Assembly (NCBI RefSeq): GCF_001467955.1 | Contig: NZ_LNYR01000006.1 | Coordinates: 188,253-252,252 of the forward strand | Length of the DNA stretch: 64,000 bases | Direction: 5' to 3' | Source of the DNA: Legionella quateirensis | GTDB lineage: Bacteria > Pseudomonadota > Gammaproteobacteria > Legionellales > Legionellaceae | Shown: piece by piece, positions 8,372-17,548 of the stretch | Numbering within the stretch: the first letter of the stretch is position 1 | Layout of the letters: each line of letters starts with the position of its first letter | Notes under the pieces: model-generated | Told to the model about the DNA's origin: nothing | Databases searched by the model: none | Seen by the model: only the letters and a program-made list of their open reading frames with translations | Program-made: the position numbers and the translations under genes

Positions 8372-10810
8372 TTACATAAAAGGAGTTTTAATTGTATCGA
8401 TAACTGAATTAAATGTTTTCTTTTTCATAGAGTCAAAGGTGAACTCATCAACCAGAATCGCATCCCAACGAGCATCTTCAACTGCCAGTAAATCACTCAT
8501 TTCTTGTTGATTTAATTCGCCTTTTTCAACTTTTTCCTGCAATTTCGCTTTCAGTTTACCGAATTTAAATCGTTTTAGATCCGTTATCTTTGCAGTAAGA
8601 CCTTCAGTTTGAATGATCAATTGAAGAGCATGCTCCATTCGATCTACTGGTTGTTTGGGATCACCACTTAAAAAGATGTATTTTTTCACTCGATCTCGGT
8701 AATTATTATTGCCAGTCATTAATTTTGCTAATTTTTGATCCAATTTGTCACTGGGGTATTGCATGGTTTGTCCAAAAGGAAAAGCCAGTAAACGCGCAAC
8801 GACGCCTAACACTCTGGAGGGAAAATTATGGCATAGAGCAATCATGGATTTTTGTGCGTGATAAAAACAATAACTGACAGCCCATTTTGCATGGATTTGT
8901 TCATCAGGATGATCTTGATTCATCTGCACATTACGTAAAGCCGCCATAGCCATATAAAGGTAAGACATACCATCAGCAAGACGAGCGGACACACGCTCTT
9001 TCCTCTTTAAATCACCACCTAGATAGATTAAAGACAAATCAGCAAGCCAGGCGTAAGCATGACTTAAACGGGCTAAACGCTTATATTCCCGTTTCATAGA
9101 ATTATCAGGAACCGAAATAAAGATCCCACCGGTCCATGCAGAACATACCGTTTTAGCGAGATTTTGCAAGAAATATTGAATATGTTTCCAGATTACCTCT
9201 CCGAATGCCTCTTTATTCTCACCTGCAACGGCATAAAATTCATCGCGAATATAAGGATGACACGCCATGGAACCCTGGCCAAAGATCAGCAGATTTCGTG
9301 ACATGACATTTGCTCCTTCCACTGTAATCGAGATAGGAACGCCTTGATAAAAACTGGTTAAATAATTACGAGGACCGACGACGACAGCACGTCCGGCATG
9401 TACATCCATAGCCGAATTAACTACGATTCGGGCTAATTCTGTATTGAAATACTTGGTAATTGCAGAAGCAACAGAGGGCTTTTTATGCTCATTCACCGCC
9501 GCAACCGTCAATAAGCGGGTTGAATTAATTAAATAATTTAAACCAGCAATTTCGGCTAACTTTTCTGCTACTCCTTCAAACTGTGCAATTTCTACATTAA
9601 ACTGACGACGAATTCGTGCAAAAGCTCCAGATGTTAAATAAGACACAGAAGAAGATCCTGCACCTAAGGCTGGTAATGAGATAGAACGTCCAATTGACAA
9701 GCATTCAACCAACATTTGCCAACCTGCCCCGGCTTTTTTCTGGCCGCCAATAATAGAGGTAACAGGTACAAAAATATCTTTGCCACGGATGGTCCCGTTC
9801 ATAAAGGGTTGGTCAGCAGGCAGATGTCTGTTACCAATCTCAAGATTTTCAGTATCCCTCGGAATCAATAAACAAGTAATACCTTCCTCACCCTCACCCT
9901 GTAATAAACCATCAGGATCCTTCAAATTAACTGCCAAACCGATTAGCGTAGCTACTGGAGCCAGGGTAATCCAACGTTTATCTAAAGTAATATTAAGGCC
10001 TAATACGGTTTTACCTTCAACTTTCTTTTTAACCACGATGGCGTCGGATTGAATGGAAGTGGCATCACTGCCTGCACCAGGTTCAGTCAAGGCAAAACAG
10101 GGAATATCAATTCCCTTGGCAAGACGAGGTAAATAATACGCTTTTTGATCTTCTGTGCCGTAATAGTTGAGTAACTCACCTGGGCCTAAAGAGTTAGGCA
10201 CCATAACTGTTACAGCAGCCACACCTGATCGGCTCGCAAGTTTTAATACAACATCCGAGTGTGCTCGTGCTGAAAAGCCCTTACCACCAAATTCTTTGGG
10301 TATCACTAATCCAAGGAACCCTTTTTCTTTAATATAATTCCATACTTTTGCCGGTAAATCACGTTCCTGACTAATTTCCCATTCGTCCAGCATGCTGCAT
10401 AAAATTTGGGTCTCATTATCTACGAATGACTGTTCTTCCGCGGTAAGCTCGGTGCTCACTTTGGCTAATCTGTCCCAATCAGGCGTTCCGGTAAAAATGT
10501 CCTGCTCCAGCCAGGTATCTCCGGCATTTAAAGCTTCTTCTTCTGTTTTGGTCAGTTTAGGAATTGATTTCCCAGCAGTCTTATATAAAAAATCCGCAAT
10601 ATAAGCACGTACAGGCTCAACTTGAACGATTAATATGGCAACCAGAATAACAGCCCATAGCACTATTCCTATTACCCATGGAAAACCCAACCCAAAAGTC
10701 GCTGGAATCAGATAAACAATGCTACCAATCACCCATACCATTGGATTCATGGCTCGATATAGCACTACCAGAGTAAATACCAAATAAACTAAAAAGAATA
10801 ATAATGCCAT
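8372..10810 (-). CDS. fadE: acyl-CoA dehydrogenase FadE (long-chain, membrane-associated)
   Basis: FadE catalyses the first, FAD-dependent step of fatty-acid beta-oxidation. The 812 residues match the unusually long E. coli-type FadE (814). Visible are two N-terminal membrane segments (LLFFLVYLVFTLVVLY and YLIPATFGLGFPWVIGIVLWAVILVAILIV), the flavin/substrate region CFALTEPGAGSDATS, and ISITVEGANVMSRNLLIFGQGSMACHPY in the dehydrogenase core. A large C-terminal DUF1974-type domain follows. The frame extends to 10873, but the ATG at 10810 is preceded by AAGGAAGG and begins the membrane segment directly. It stands alone, followed by a hairpin. Confidence 0.96.
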   Translation of the reverse strand: MALLFFLVYLVFTLVVLYRAMNPMVWVIGSIVYLIPATFGLGFPWVIGIVLWAVILVAILIVQVEPVRAYIADFLYKTAGKSIPKLTKTEEEALNAGDTWLEQDIFTGTPDWDRLAKVSTELTAEEQSFVDNETQILCSMLDEWEISQERDLPAKVWNYIKEKGFLGLVIPKEFGGKGFSARAHSDVVLKLASRSGVAAVTVMVPNSLGPGELLNYYGTEDQKAYYLPRLAKGIDIPCFALTEPGAGSDATSIQSDAIVVKKKVEGKTVLGLNITLDKRWITLAPVATLIGLAVNLKDPDGLLQGEGEEGITCLLIPRDTENLEIGNRHLPADQPFMNGTIRGKDIFVPVTSIIGGQKKAGAGWQMLVECLSIGRSISLPALGAGSSSVSYLTSGAFARIRRQFNVEIAQFEGVAEKLAEIAGLNYLINSTRLLTVAAVNEHKKPSVASAITKYFNTELARIVVNSAMDVHAGRAVVVGPRNYLTSFYQGVPISITVEGANVMSRNLLIFGQGSMACHPYIRDEFYAVAGENKEAFGEVIWKHIQYFLQNLAKTVCSAWTGGIFISVPDNSMKREYKRLARLSHAYAWLADLSLIYLGGDLKRKERVSARLADGMSYLYMAMAALRNVQMNQDHPDEQIHAKWAVSYCFYHAQKSMIALCHNFPSRVLGVVARLLAFPFGQTMQYPSDKLDQKLAKLMTGNNNYRDRVKKYIFLSGDPKQPVDRMEHALQLIIQTEGLTAKITDLKRFKFGKLKAKLQEKVEKGELNQQEMSDLLAVEDARWDAILVDEFTFDSMKKKTFNSVIDTIKTPFM

Positions 10811-10984
10811 AAATATACCTTCCTTTGCTTTTTTATTATTGCAGGATAGATTGCTAGTATATACTCTTTGCACTCCATTTTGCGAGTATCATATTATTCA
10901 CTTTTGAAAATGAAATCGAAGGTTAAACTTGCATAAATTAACTTAATAATCTAGGGTAAAATTATGAGCATAGGTGATTGAAAT

Positions 10985-11611
10985 ATGACCACTCGACTTG
11001 TATGGAATTTTGAATTTTCGACAACAAAGACGATTCCCTTAACGGATCTCATCACTGATGAGCAAGATGAAATTAAATGGGAACGACGTTTTTTTTGGTC
11101 TGAAGATGAAATTATCCATTTAACCTGCATTGATAATTCATTGTTGGATCTGGCTAATTATCATCAAAAACATAAAGAGGATTCCTATTACCTACTCCCG
11201 GACTCTAATTTAAATATTAAACTTCGACGTAATGAATTATTGTACAAACCCATACTGCAACACACCCCATCGGCAACAGGATTCGGTACCAAAATTAATC
11301 TGGACACGATACACGATCAAACTGATACTGCAGAAGACGTTAACTCAGATTATTTAGGTTCTATTGCCCTGGAAGCCCGACAAAAGGGCATTGAAGTATT
11401 GGTCAGGAAAGAGGCTTTTATTTATAAATTTCCAACCATTCCTCATATAAAACTGGAGCTCGCTCGGCTGGAAGTAAAAGAGCATGTCTATTTTAGTGCC
11501 TGTATTGAGGGTAAATCGTTATATTTAGTAGAATTACTTAGCGAGCACTTGCTGGGCAAGCAGGTTTCCTGCGAATATGTATCATTCCTGAAAAACATCA
11601 TTAAATCATGA
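10985..11611 (+). CDS. Unknown protein, possibly CYTH-like
   Basis: This 208-residue protein carries no signal peptide or membrane segment and is not one I recognise. Alternating basic and acidic strands resemble a CYTH/triphosphate-tunnel fold: DSYYLLPDSNLNIKLRRNELLYKPI, then EVLVRKEAFIYKF, then IKLELARLEVKEHVYFSACIEG. The canonical N-terminal ExExK is not evident, so this is inference. It overlaps the chromate transporter gene by 4 bp and lies two genes upstream of polyphosphate kinase, a suggestive setting for a polyphosphate-binding fold. A CTTAAT at 10942 followed by TAAAAT at 10957 may form its promoter. Confidence 0.7.
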   Translation: MTTRLVWNFEFSTTKTIPLTDLITDEQDEIKWERRFFWSEDEIIHLTCIDNSLLDLANYHQKHKEDSYYLLPDSNLNIKLRRNELLYKPILQHTPSATGFGTKINLDTIHDQTDTAEDVNSDYLGSIALEARQKGIEVLVRKEAFIYKFPTIPHIKLELARLEVKEHVYFSACIEGKSLYLVELLSEHLLGKQVSCEYVSFLKNIIKS

Positions 11612-12141
11612 TCAAAACCCTTTTAAGTATAATCTACAGCTTTGGAAAAATTGGCATCATCTCCCTGGGTGGAGGAAATTCCATGCTGAAACTCCTGGAA
11701 TATGAAGCGGTTAATTACAGACATTGGGTAGAAAATGAAGAGTTCATAGGAATGCTAGGAACCAGTTTCTTATTTCCTGGTCTAACTGCGGTAAAATTGT
11801 CAGCACTTATTGGATACAAAGCTGGAGGAGCTTTAGGCTTAATCCTTGCAGTGCTATGCCTTAATCTACCTGGCCTGGTTATGGCAATACTGGGTTATCA
11901 TTGGTTAACGTCACATAACGGACCCGTTACGCGAAAAATAATGATTTCAGTACAATATGGCGCCTTAGCCCTATTGGCTGCAGCAACCTTTTCGGTCGCT
12001 CAGGGTGTTATTGACGTGCATTTTTCCATCCCTATTGCATTAATTACTCTATTGTTTTTTATAGCCTTAACCGTATGGAATGTTTCTCCTTTTTATGGCT
12101 TTCTTGGATTTATAGCGCTATGTTTTTTTTTGGTGCGCTAA
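11608..12141 (+). CDS. Half-size chromate transporter (CHR domain)
   Basis: This 177-residue membrane protein carries one CHR domain. It starts with the family hallmark SLGGGNSMLKLLEYEAV, followed by FIGMLGTSFLFPGLTAVKLSALIGYKAGGALG and NLPGLVMAILGYHW, then hydrophobic helices to the end. ChrA proteins usually have two such halves; short-chain versions commonly work as gene pairs, but no second half is present here. The ATG overlaps the stop of the upstream gene, indicating co-translation. Chromate is the family's known substrate, but the real substrate here cannot be read from sequence. Confidence 0.85.
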   Translation: MIKTLLSIIYSFGKIGIISLGGGNSMLKLLEYEAVNYRHWVENEEFIGMLGTSFLFPGLTAVKLSALIGYKAGGALGLILAVLCLNLPGLVMAILGYHWLTSHNGPVTRKIMISVQYGALALLAAATFSVAQGVIDVHFSIPIALITLLFFIALTVWNVSPFYGFLGFIALCFFLVR

Positions 12142-12173
12142 ATACTCATTATGAATCAATAAAAAATGGCTAA

Positions 12174-12204
12174 AACCTACTGGTGGGTTGAGTTTTTTCA
12201 GATT
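12174..12204. terminator. Possible hairpin with T-run before ppk
   Basis: AAACC around 12174-12178 can pair with GGGTT at 12185-12189, and a run of six T follows a few bases later. It lies between the chromate transporter stop and ppk. The stem is short, so it may only attenuate read-through into ppk. Confidence 0.3.
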
Positions 12205-12232
12205 AAGCTCTACCCTGAATAAAAAGAAGAAA

Positions 12233-14317
12233 ATGGAGTTCCCCTTGGATACGACTCTGGATAACCCAGACTATTATATTAATAGAGAGTTTTCTGCTAT
12301 TGCATTTAATCAGCGAGTACTCATGCTCGCTAATGATGATCGTGTTCCATTATTAGAACGGATGAGATTTCTTAGTATTTGCAGCAGTAACCTCGATGAA
12401 TTTTTTGAAATTCGTGTTGCTGGACTTAAAGAAAAAATTGCCCTTTCCTCCGGGAAATTAACAATCGACGGCTTAAGAGCCGACGAAGCATTTAGCCAAA
12501 TCAGTCAAAGAGCACACCTTTTAATCGATCAGCTCTATAGCATCTTCAATAAACAATTACTTCCTGCGTTGCGCAAAGAAAATATTCATTTCCTTGAAAC
12601 ACATCAGTGGACTGATGATATTCACTTATGGGCAAAACATTATTTTAAAAATGAAATATTGCCTGTAATCAGCCCCATAGCATTAGATTTGGCGCATCCT
12701 TTACCCAGATTAATTAATAAAAGCCTTAACTTTATCATTTCTTTAAGTGGTAAAGACGCCTTTGATCGAAATATTAATTACGCGGTGGTACATGCCCCAA
12801 GGTCTATACCACGCATGATTCATTTACCTTCAGAATTATGTGGTGATGCTCATTATTTTGTTTATTTATCCTCCATCATAAAAACCCATGTAAACAGCTT
12901 ATTCCCAGGAATGGAAATAAGCGGATGCTATTCTTTTCGCCTGACTCGAAATAGCGATCTGTTTCTTAGAGAAGAAGAGATTGATGATTTAGCTAAAGCG
13001 GTGCAGCGAGAAATATTTTCCCGCCATTATGGGCATGTGGTTCGATTGGAAATTGAACAAAAATGTCCAGATAAAATTGTAGATTTTCTTTTACAAAAAT
13101 ATCATCTACGCCATGAAGATGCCTATTATTGTGATGGTCCTGTTAATCTTCAACGATACATGACCGCCATTAACAGCATAGACAGACCGGATCTTAATTA
13201 TCCTGTTTTTTCCGCACAGTACCCTAAACTACCTAAGTCACAGCGTAATTTATTTAACGTTCTTGATGAACAAGACATATTATTGCACCATCCTTATCAA
13301 AGTTTTGATTTGGTCATTGATTTTGTAAGACAGGCCGCCTCAGATCCCAATGTATTGGCAATTAATCAGACACTTTACAGAACTCACTCAGAATCAGTGA
13401 TGGTTGATGCCTTGGTGAACGCAGCACACTCAGGAAAAGAAGTAACTGCGGTTATTGAATTGCGTGCCCGTTTTGATGAAGAATCTAACCTAAAACTGGC
13501 GAATAAGCTTCATGCCGCGGGTATTCTGGTGCTTTACGGTGTGGTGGGTTATAAGACTCATGCCAAAATGACCTTGGTCGTTAGAAGAACGCACGGCAAA
13601 TTAAAACGTTATGTACATTTAAGTACTGGAAATTACCATGAACAAACCGCGAAACGCTATACTGATCTTGGATTGTTAACCGCTGAACCAACGATTACCT
13701 CTGATGCCCAGCTGATTTTTCAACAGCTAACAGGATTAGGAAAGGTAGTAAAACTGAAGGCGCTAAGTCACTCCCCTTTTACCCTGCAAAAAACACTCTT
13801 ACAACTGATAGAACAATGCAGTGCCGCAGCCTCTGAAGGCAACGAGAGTGAAATTATGCTTAAAGTAAACGGACTAACTGATAAAGTGATTATCCAGGCT
13901 CTATACAAAGCATCACAGGCAGGAGTAAAAATTAATCTTCTGGTTCGTGGAGTGTGCTGCTTAAAACCCGGATTGCCAGGTGTTTCTGACAACATCAGAG
14001 TACTTTCATTTATTGGTCGTTTTCTGGAACATCATAGAATATTCTACTTTCGAACAAATGAAGAAGAACATTATTTTTGCGCCAGTGCAGACTTAATGGA
14101 AAGGAATTTATACCATCGCATTGAAATTATGTTTCCAATACTTGAGGAAGAATGTAAAAAAAGAATCAAGAATGAAATTATTAAAAACTATCTGAAAGAC
14201 AATAGTAACACCTGGGAAATGCAAAGTGATGGTACTTATAAACCCACAACACAAGGCAATAATTGCGCCCAAGAAAAATTAATTGAACTTTATGCAGAAA
14301 AAGATATTCCAATTTAG
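12233..14317 (+). CDS. ppk: polyphosphate kinase 1
   Basis: PPK1 reversibly makes polyphosphate from ATP. The product is 694 residues, the usual length. It opens with YINREFSAIAFNQRVL and the conserved SSNLDEFFEIRVAGLK. The autophosphorylated histidine is H443 in GYKTHAKMTLVVRR, and the second catalytic histidine lies in EHHRIFYF (600/601). DLMERNLYHRIEIMFPI ends the catalytic core. An alternative upstream TTG at 12188 is open in frame, but the ATG at 12233 follows AAGAAGA and gives the family length. The setting next to a possible CYTH protein may point to phosphate metabolism. Confidence 0.96.
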   Translation: MEFPLDTTLDNPDYYINREFSAIAFNQRVLMLANDDRVPLLERMRFLSICSSNLDEFFEIRVAGLKEKIALSSGKLTIDGLRADEAFSQISQRAHLLIDQLYSIFNKQLLPALRKENIHFLETHQWTDDIHLWAKHYFKNEILPVISPIALDLAHPLPRLINKSLNFIISLSGKDAFDRNINYAVVHAPRSIPRMIHLPSELCGDAHYFVYLSSIIKTHVNSLFPGMEISGCYSFRLTRNSDLFLREEEIDDLAKAVQREIFSRHYGHVVRLEIEQKCPDKIVDFLLQKYHLRHEDAYYCDGPVNLQRYMTAINSIDRPDLNYPVFSAQYPKLPKSQRNLFNVLDEQDILLHHPYQSFDLVIDFVRQAASDPNVLAINQTLYRTHSESVMVDALVNAAHSGKEVTAVIELRARFDEESNLKLANKLHAAGILVLYGVVGYKTHAKMTLVVRRTHGKLKRYVHLSTGNYHEQTAKRYTDLGLLTAEPTITSDAQLIFQQLTGLGKVVKLKALSHSPFTLQKTLLQLIEQCSAAASEGNESEIMLKVNGLTDKVIIQALYKASQAGVKINLLVRGVCCLKPGLPGVSDNIRVLSFIGRFLEHHRIFYFRTNEEEHYFCASADLMERNLYHRIEIMFPILEEECKKRIKNEIIKNYLKDNSNTWEMQSDGTYKPTTQGNNCAQEKLIELYAEKDIPI

Positions 14318-14327
14318 CATTAAAACA

Positions 14328-14404
14328 CTAGGGTGTGTTGACAATTCCGATTTCGACGTCGCGGGACGTTGGGAATAAATTGATGAATTGTCAACACAAC
14401 CTAG
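14328..14404. repeat. 77-bp MITE-like inverted-repeat element
   Basis: A 20-bp arm at 14328-14347 (CTAGGGTGTGTTGACAATTC) is inverted at 14385-14404 with a single mismatch, around a 37-bp GC-richer centre containing GATTTCGACGTCGCGGGA. It lies between ppk and epmB. Similar sequence recurs at 57371-57430 (GATTTCAACGTCCCGGGAA), and arm fragments are at 50909-50920 and near 56263. This suggests a small mobile or repeated element rather than a simple terminator. Confidence 0.6.
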
Positions 14405-14436
14405 GAGCTGCTTCAACAAAGTCGCGAAATAGCATG

Positions 14437-15420
14437 TTAAATCAATAGTGTTTTGTTCAACTTGCCTGGCTCTTCCCTGGCAAGGCGTGGTAATAAATAT
14501 CCAGGCAACAGACTTTGTAATTGCTGGTAGATTGTTTGTGCTTTTGAAATGGACATATCAAAGTGAGCAGCACCTTTTACCTTATCCAAAACATGGAGAT
14601 AATAAGGCAGTACTCCATAAGAAAATAAAGCATGGCTTAATGCAGCCAAAAGTTGGGGATCATCATTTATTCCTGTCAATAAAACACTCTGATTCAGTAA
14701 CAGACAACCTGCTTTCTTTAAGTCAGTACAGGCTTTAAGAACGTTCTCATCCAACTCTTGTGCATGATTACAATGCAAAACAATTACTTTATTTAATCGA
14801 GTTGATTCTAATATAGAAAGTAAATGACTATCTATTCGTTCGGGAAATACTACAGGAATACGCGTGTGCACCCGTAAGGTTGTTACATGCTGTATTTGCT
14901 CTAATTGTTCGATCAATTCCTTTAATACCAAATCAGAGGCAAGCAATGGATCTCCTCCACTTAATATAACCTCAGAAATTGACGGATCATTCGCAATATA
15001 TTCACAAATCTCTTTCCAGCCATTTCGTCCCGGGTTATTTTCCTTATAGGGGAAATGCCTTCTAAAACAATAACGACAATTAACGGCACAAACTCCAGTT
15101 ACAGTTAAGAGTACGCGTCCGTAATATTTATGAATTAAGCCTTTTAACGGGTTAGTGCTTAATTCCTCAAGTGGATCCAAACTGTACGCCTCATGACTTA
15201 CCAACTCGCCTTCTACAGCCAATACCTGTAATAACAAGGGATCATTCGGATTACCCTTCTGCATTCGATTTGCGAAACTCAAGGGTATACGGGAGGAAAA
15301 TTCTTTCTCGGCTAAAGCGCTTCCCATTTTATTTGGCAATTCTAAATAACTTAATAAATCAGTTGCTGAATTGAATCCTTGTGCTAATTTTTTTTGCCAA
15401 CTCAAAGAGGTATCTCGCAT
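14437..15420 (-). CDS. epmB: EF-P (R)-beta-lysine pathway lysine 2,3-aminomutase EpmB
   Basis: EpmB isomerises lysine to beta-lysine, which EpmA attaches to elongation factor P. It is a radical-SAM, PLP-dependent enzyme. The iron-sulphur motif is C111-x3-C115-x2-C118 (GVCAVNCRYCFRRHF), followed by EVILSGGDPLL and YYLHVLDKVKGAAHFD. At 327 residues it is the short bacterial EpmB form rather than catabolic lysine aminomutase. It is divergent from efp, the gene for its pathway target, with the starts about 70 bp apart, which supports the assignment. EpmA is not in the window. Confidence 0.95.
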   Translation of the reverse strand: MRDTSLSWQKKLAQGFNSATDLLSYLELPNKMGSALAEKEFSSRIPLSFANRMQKGNPNDPLLLQVLAVEGELVSHEAYSLDPLEELSTNPLKGLIHKYYGRVLLTVTGVCAVNCRYCFRRHFPYKENNPGRNGWKEICEYIANDPSISEVILSGGDPLLASDLVLKELIEQLEQIQHVTTLRVHTRIPVVFPERIDSHLLSILESTRLNKVIVLHCNHAQELDENVLKACTDLKKAGCLLLNQSVLLTGINDDPQLLAALSHALFSYGVLPYYLHVLDKVKGAAHFDMSISKAQTIYQQLQSLLPGYLLPRLAREEPGKLNKTLLI

Positions 15421-15491
15421 TAATTATACAGACTTGATAAACTGTGCGAACTTTAGCGAAAATACAGCAAAATCTCAACTATGGAGCACTA

Positions 15492-16061
15492 ATGGCAATC
15501 TATAGCACTAATGAATTTAAAAATGGTTTAAAAGTAATGGTAGATGATGCTCCTTGCAGCATTCTTGACTGTGAATTTGTTAAACCGGGTAAAGGGCAAG
15601 CATTTACTCGTATTAAAATTCGCAATTTGAAAACAGGACGAGTTGTAGAGCGTACCTTCAAGTCAGGTGATACTCTCCCTTCCGCTGATGTTGCTGATGT
15701 AGAAATGCAATATCTCTACAACGATGGCGAACAATGGCACTTTATGGTTCCAGACAATTTTGAACAATACGCTCTTAATGAAGCGGTACTTGCAGATTCT
15801 GCTCAGTGGTTAAAAGAACAGGACGTTTGTATCGTCACTTTATGGAATAATGAACCAATACAAGTTATGCCCCCAACCTTTGTTATATTGGAAATTGTTG
15901 AAACAGATCCTGGTTTAAAAGGTGATACTTCTGGCGGCGGCGGCAAACCAGCAAAATTAGAAACTGGAGCAGTAGTTCGAGTACCTCTTTTTGTTCAAAC
16001 TGGGGAATTAATCAAAGTGGATACCCGTAAAGGCGAGTATGTTTCTCGAGCAAAAGAATAA
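15492..16061 (+). CDS. efp: translation elongation factor P
   Basis: EF-P relieves ribosomes stalled on polyproline. The 189-residue product matches the E. coli length. The beta-lysylation target is K34 in KPGKGQAF, and the three-domain fold ends in [28 protein letters not shown]. The frame is open from 15444, but the ATG at 15492 starts with [12 protein letters not shown], the usual N-terminus. It is divergent from epmB and followed by a strong hairpin at 16098-16131. Confidence 0.97.
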   Translation: MAIYSTNEFKNGLKVMVDDAPCSILDCEFVKPGKGQAFTRIKIRNLKTGRVVERTFKSGDTLPSADVADVEMQYLYNDGEQWHFMVPDNFEQYALNEAVLADSAQWLKEQDVCIVTLWNNEPIQVMPPTFVILEIVETDPGLKGDTSGGGGKPAKLETGAVVRVPLFVQTGELIKVDTRKGEYVSRAKE

Positions 16062-16097
16062 TCAGTAATTTTATTGATTGTCTTATATTAAATAGCT

Positions 16098-16131
16098 TAA
16101 TGAAATGCCAATTAAATATGGCATTTCATTA
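16098..16131. terminator. Bidirectional terminator between efp and a small lipoprotein gene
   Basis: TAATGAAATGCCA at 16098-16110 is perfectly inverted as TGGCATTTCATTA at 16119-16131 (13-bp stem, 8-nt loop). It lies between two genes that end towards each other, so it can serve both strands. Confidence 0.7.
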
Positions 16132-16158
16132 ACAATATCAGAATCAAGTTCAGATATT

Positions 16159-16395
16159 CTAATATCCATTGTAGTAACCACCACCCCAATAACCGTAATC
16201 ATCTTCCCAATAGCTGGAGTAATAATAATTATTTCCCCAATACGGTCTGTTATTATAATAACCAACAGAGTACACGTAATCATTGCTGTATCCTGGATCA
16301 TAAGCCACTGTATCAACAGAAACAGTTTCTACAGTGCAACCATTCAGCAACAATAAAGGAACACTTATAACAAGAGAAAGTAGTAACTTGTTCAT
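16159..16395 (-). CDS. Small Tyr/Gly-rich lipoprotein
   Basis: This 78-residue protein begins MNKLLLSLVISVPLLLLNGC, a lipoprotein signal with lipobox LNGC and acylated Cys20. The mature part is dominated by Tyr, Gly, Asn and Trp (YYNNRPYWGNNYYYSS, DDYGYWGGGYYNGY). Such short aromatic-rich lipoproteins are frequent in gammaproteobacteria but have no assigned function I can name. Residue 22 is Val, not Asp, so outer-membrane sorting is expected. It stands alone and is convergent with efp. Confidence 0.75.
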   Translation of the reverse strand: MNKLLLSLVISVPLLLLNGCTVETVSVDTVAYDPGYSNDYVYSVGYYNNRPYWGNNYYYSSYWEDDYGYWGGGYYNGY

Positions 16396-16686
16396 GATAG
16401 CTTCCTAGCAAGGTTTTCGCCATTTAATTATACAACATGATCTCATATTACTCAAATTGGATTCATCTTTAAGTAGCGTATTCTATAGTTTCTAAACTCA
16501 TTCAACCCAAAGCTGTCTGATTTCAATAAAGATAAAAGCGATCATTTTCATATGAAATAACTCACAAAAATCAATCCGGGAATCATCTATCCAGAAACAA
16601 ATCCATTGATAATCAGAATCCTATTATTTACTATTAGCGCCTGCTTGATATTTGCAGCAATATCTTATGATTTTAAAAGGATTTTT

Positions 16687-17202
16687 ATGAACTTATATAT
16701 CAAATCAAATAGTAAACTGCTTCACTCATTTATATCGTGCTTTATATTATTCCTTCTCTGCTATACACAAATTGTCTGGTCAAATGATCATTCTGGATGG
16801 AATCAGAGTCGACGTTACATGGCTCATGGAATTTGTCAGTCAAATCATGATGACATGTGTCAAGGTAAAGGAGTATGCGACACTGGTGGAGCTGTAACTC
16901 AATGCTCATCTGGATGCTCCGAAGAACCAGGAGGTTGGTATCAATACTCATATTATTGCTCACAACCACCCGCTGACGTCTGTTCAGGGAACGCCATAGC
17001 GAAAAATTATGCTTATCCAAAACAATCCTGTGATGAGTACTGCATTGGCTGGGGAGTTCATTACTGTTTTATTTTGGATGGTGAATTTAAAGCTTGCTCC
17101 ATGGGTAATGATCATGGCTACTGTATGTGTGGAACTATTATTGGCACTACGCCAGGATGTACGCCTACTCCGCCAGAACCGCCTTTATCGAACACGCCAT
17201 AA
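16687..17202 (+). CDS. Secreted cysteine-rich protein of unknown function
   Basis: This 171-residue product starts with a signal peptide (LLHSFISCFILFLLCYTQIVWS), probably cut before NDHSGWNQ. The mature chain of about 140 residues holds 14 cysteines, an even number suggesting disulphides, spaced in pairs such as CDEYC and CMC. It ends in a Pro/Thr tail. The frame is open from a TTG at 16606, but the ATG at 16687 has AAAAGG upstream and makes a compact signal peptide. I recognise no family. It is monocistronic, with a terminator just after it. Confidence 0.75.
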   Translation: MNLYIKSNSKLLHSFISCFILFLLCYTQIVWSNDHSGWNQSRRYMAHGICQSNHDDMCQGKGVCDTGGAVTQCSSGCSEEPGGWYQYSYYCSQPPADVCSGNAIAKNYAYPKQSCDEYCIGWGVHYCFILDGEFKACSMGNDHGYCMCGTIIGTTPGCTPTPPEPPLSNTP

Positions 17203-17210
17203 CAAAAATT

Positions 17211-17242
17211 AAGCCCGTATAGGCTAAAGCATATACGGGCTT
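17211..17242. terminator. Terminator hairpin after the cysteine-rich protein gene
   Basis: AAGCCCGTATA at 17211-17221 is perfectly inverted as TATACGGGCTT at 17232-17242 (11-bp stem, 10-nt loop), followed by CTTGCTGT. It starts 9 bp after the stop codon at 17202. Confidence 0.7.
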
Positions 17243-17548
17243 CTTGCTGTAGATTCCGGTGTAACATATAGTACAGGCAACGACCACCCGAGTTCTGAGC
17301 CGCGACTGAAATGCAAAACGGAGATTTATGCAGAGCTTAAGGTTTCCTACCGATTGTAGGCTTACACACCACTCTCCAAAACAACCTCCCAATCTGGAAT
17401 TATTTACTGGTTCAGTCGGGATCAGTCATTACCTATATGTACTAATAATAGACCACCAAAGGCATTATTGGCAAATTTTTATACACATTCACTTAGGTCG
17501 AACAAAGAATACTGGATCGTGGACAACAAGAATGGATGCTCAACAGGC
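17243..17548. other. Intergenic stretch without a supportable gene
   Basis: Beyond the terminator this ~300-bp stretch contains no coding frame with family resemblance. The short frames on both strands lack ribosome-binding sites. I see no clear repeat or RNA structure. Confidence 0.5.
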
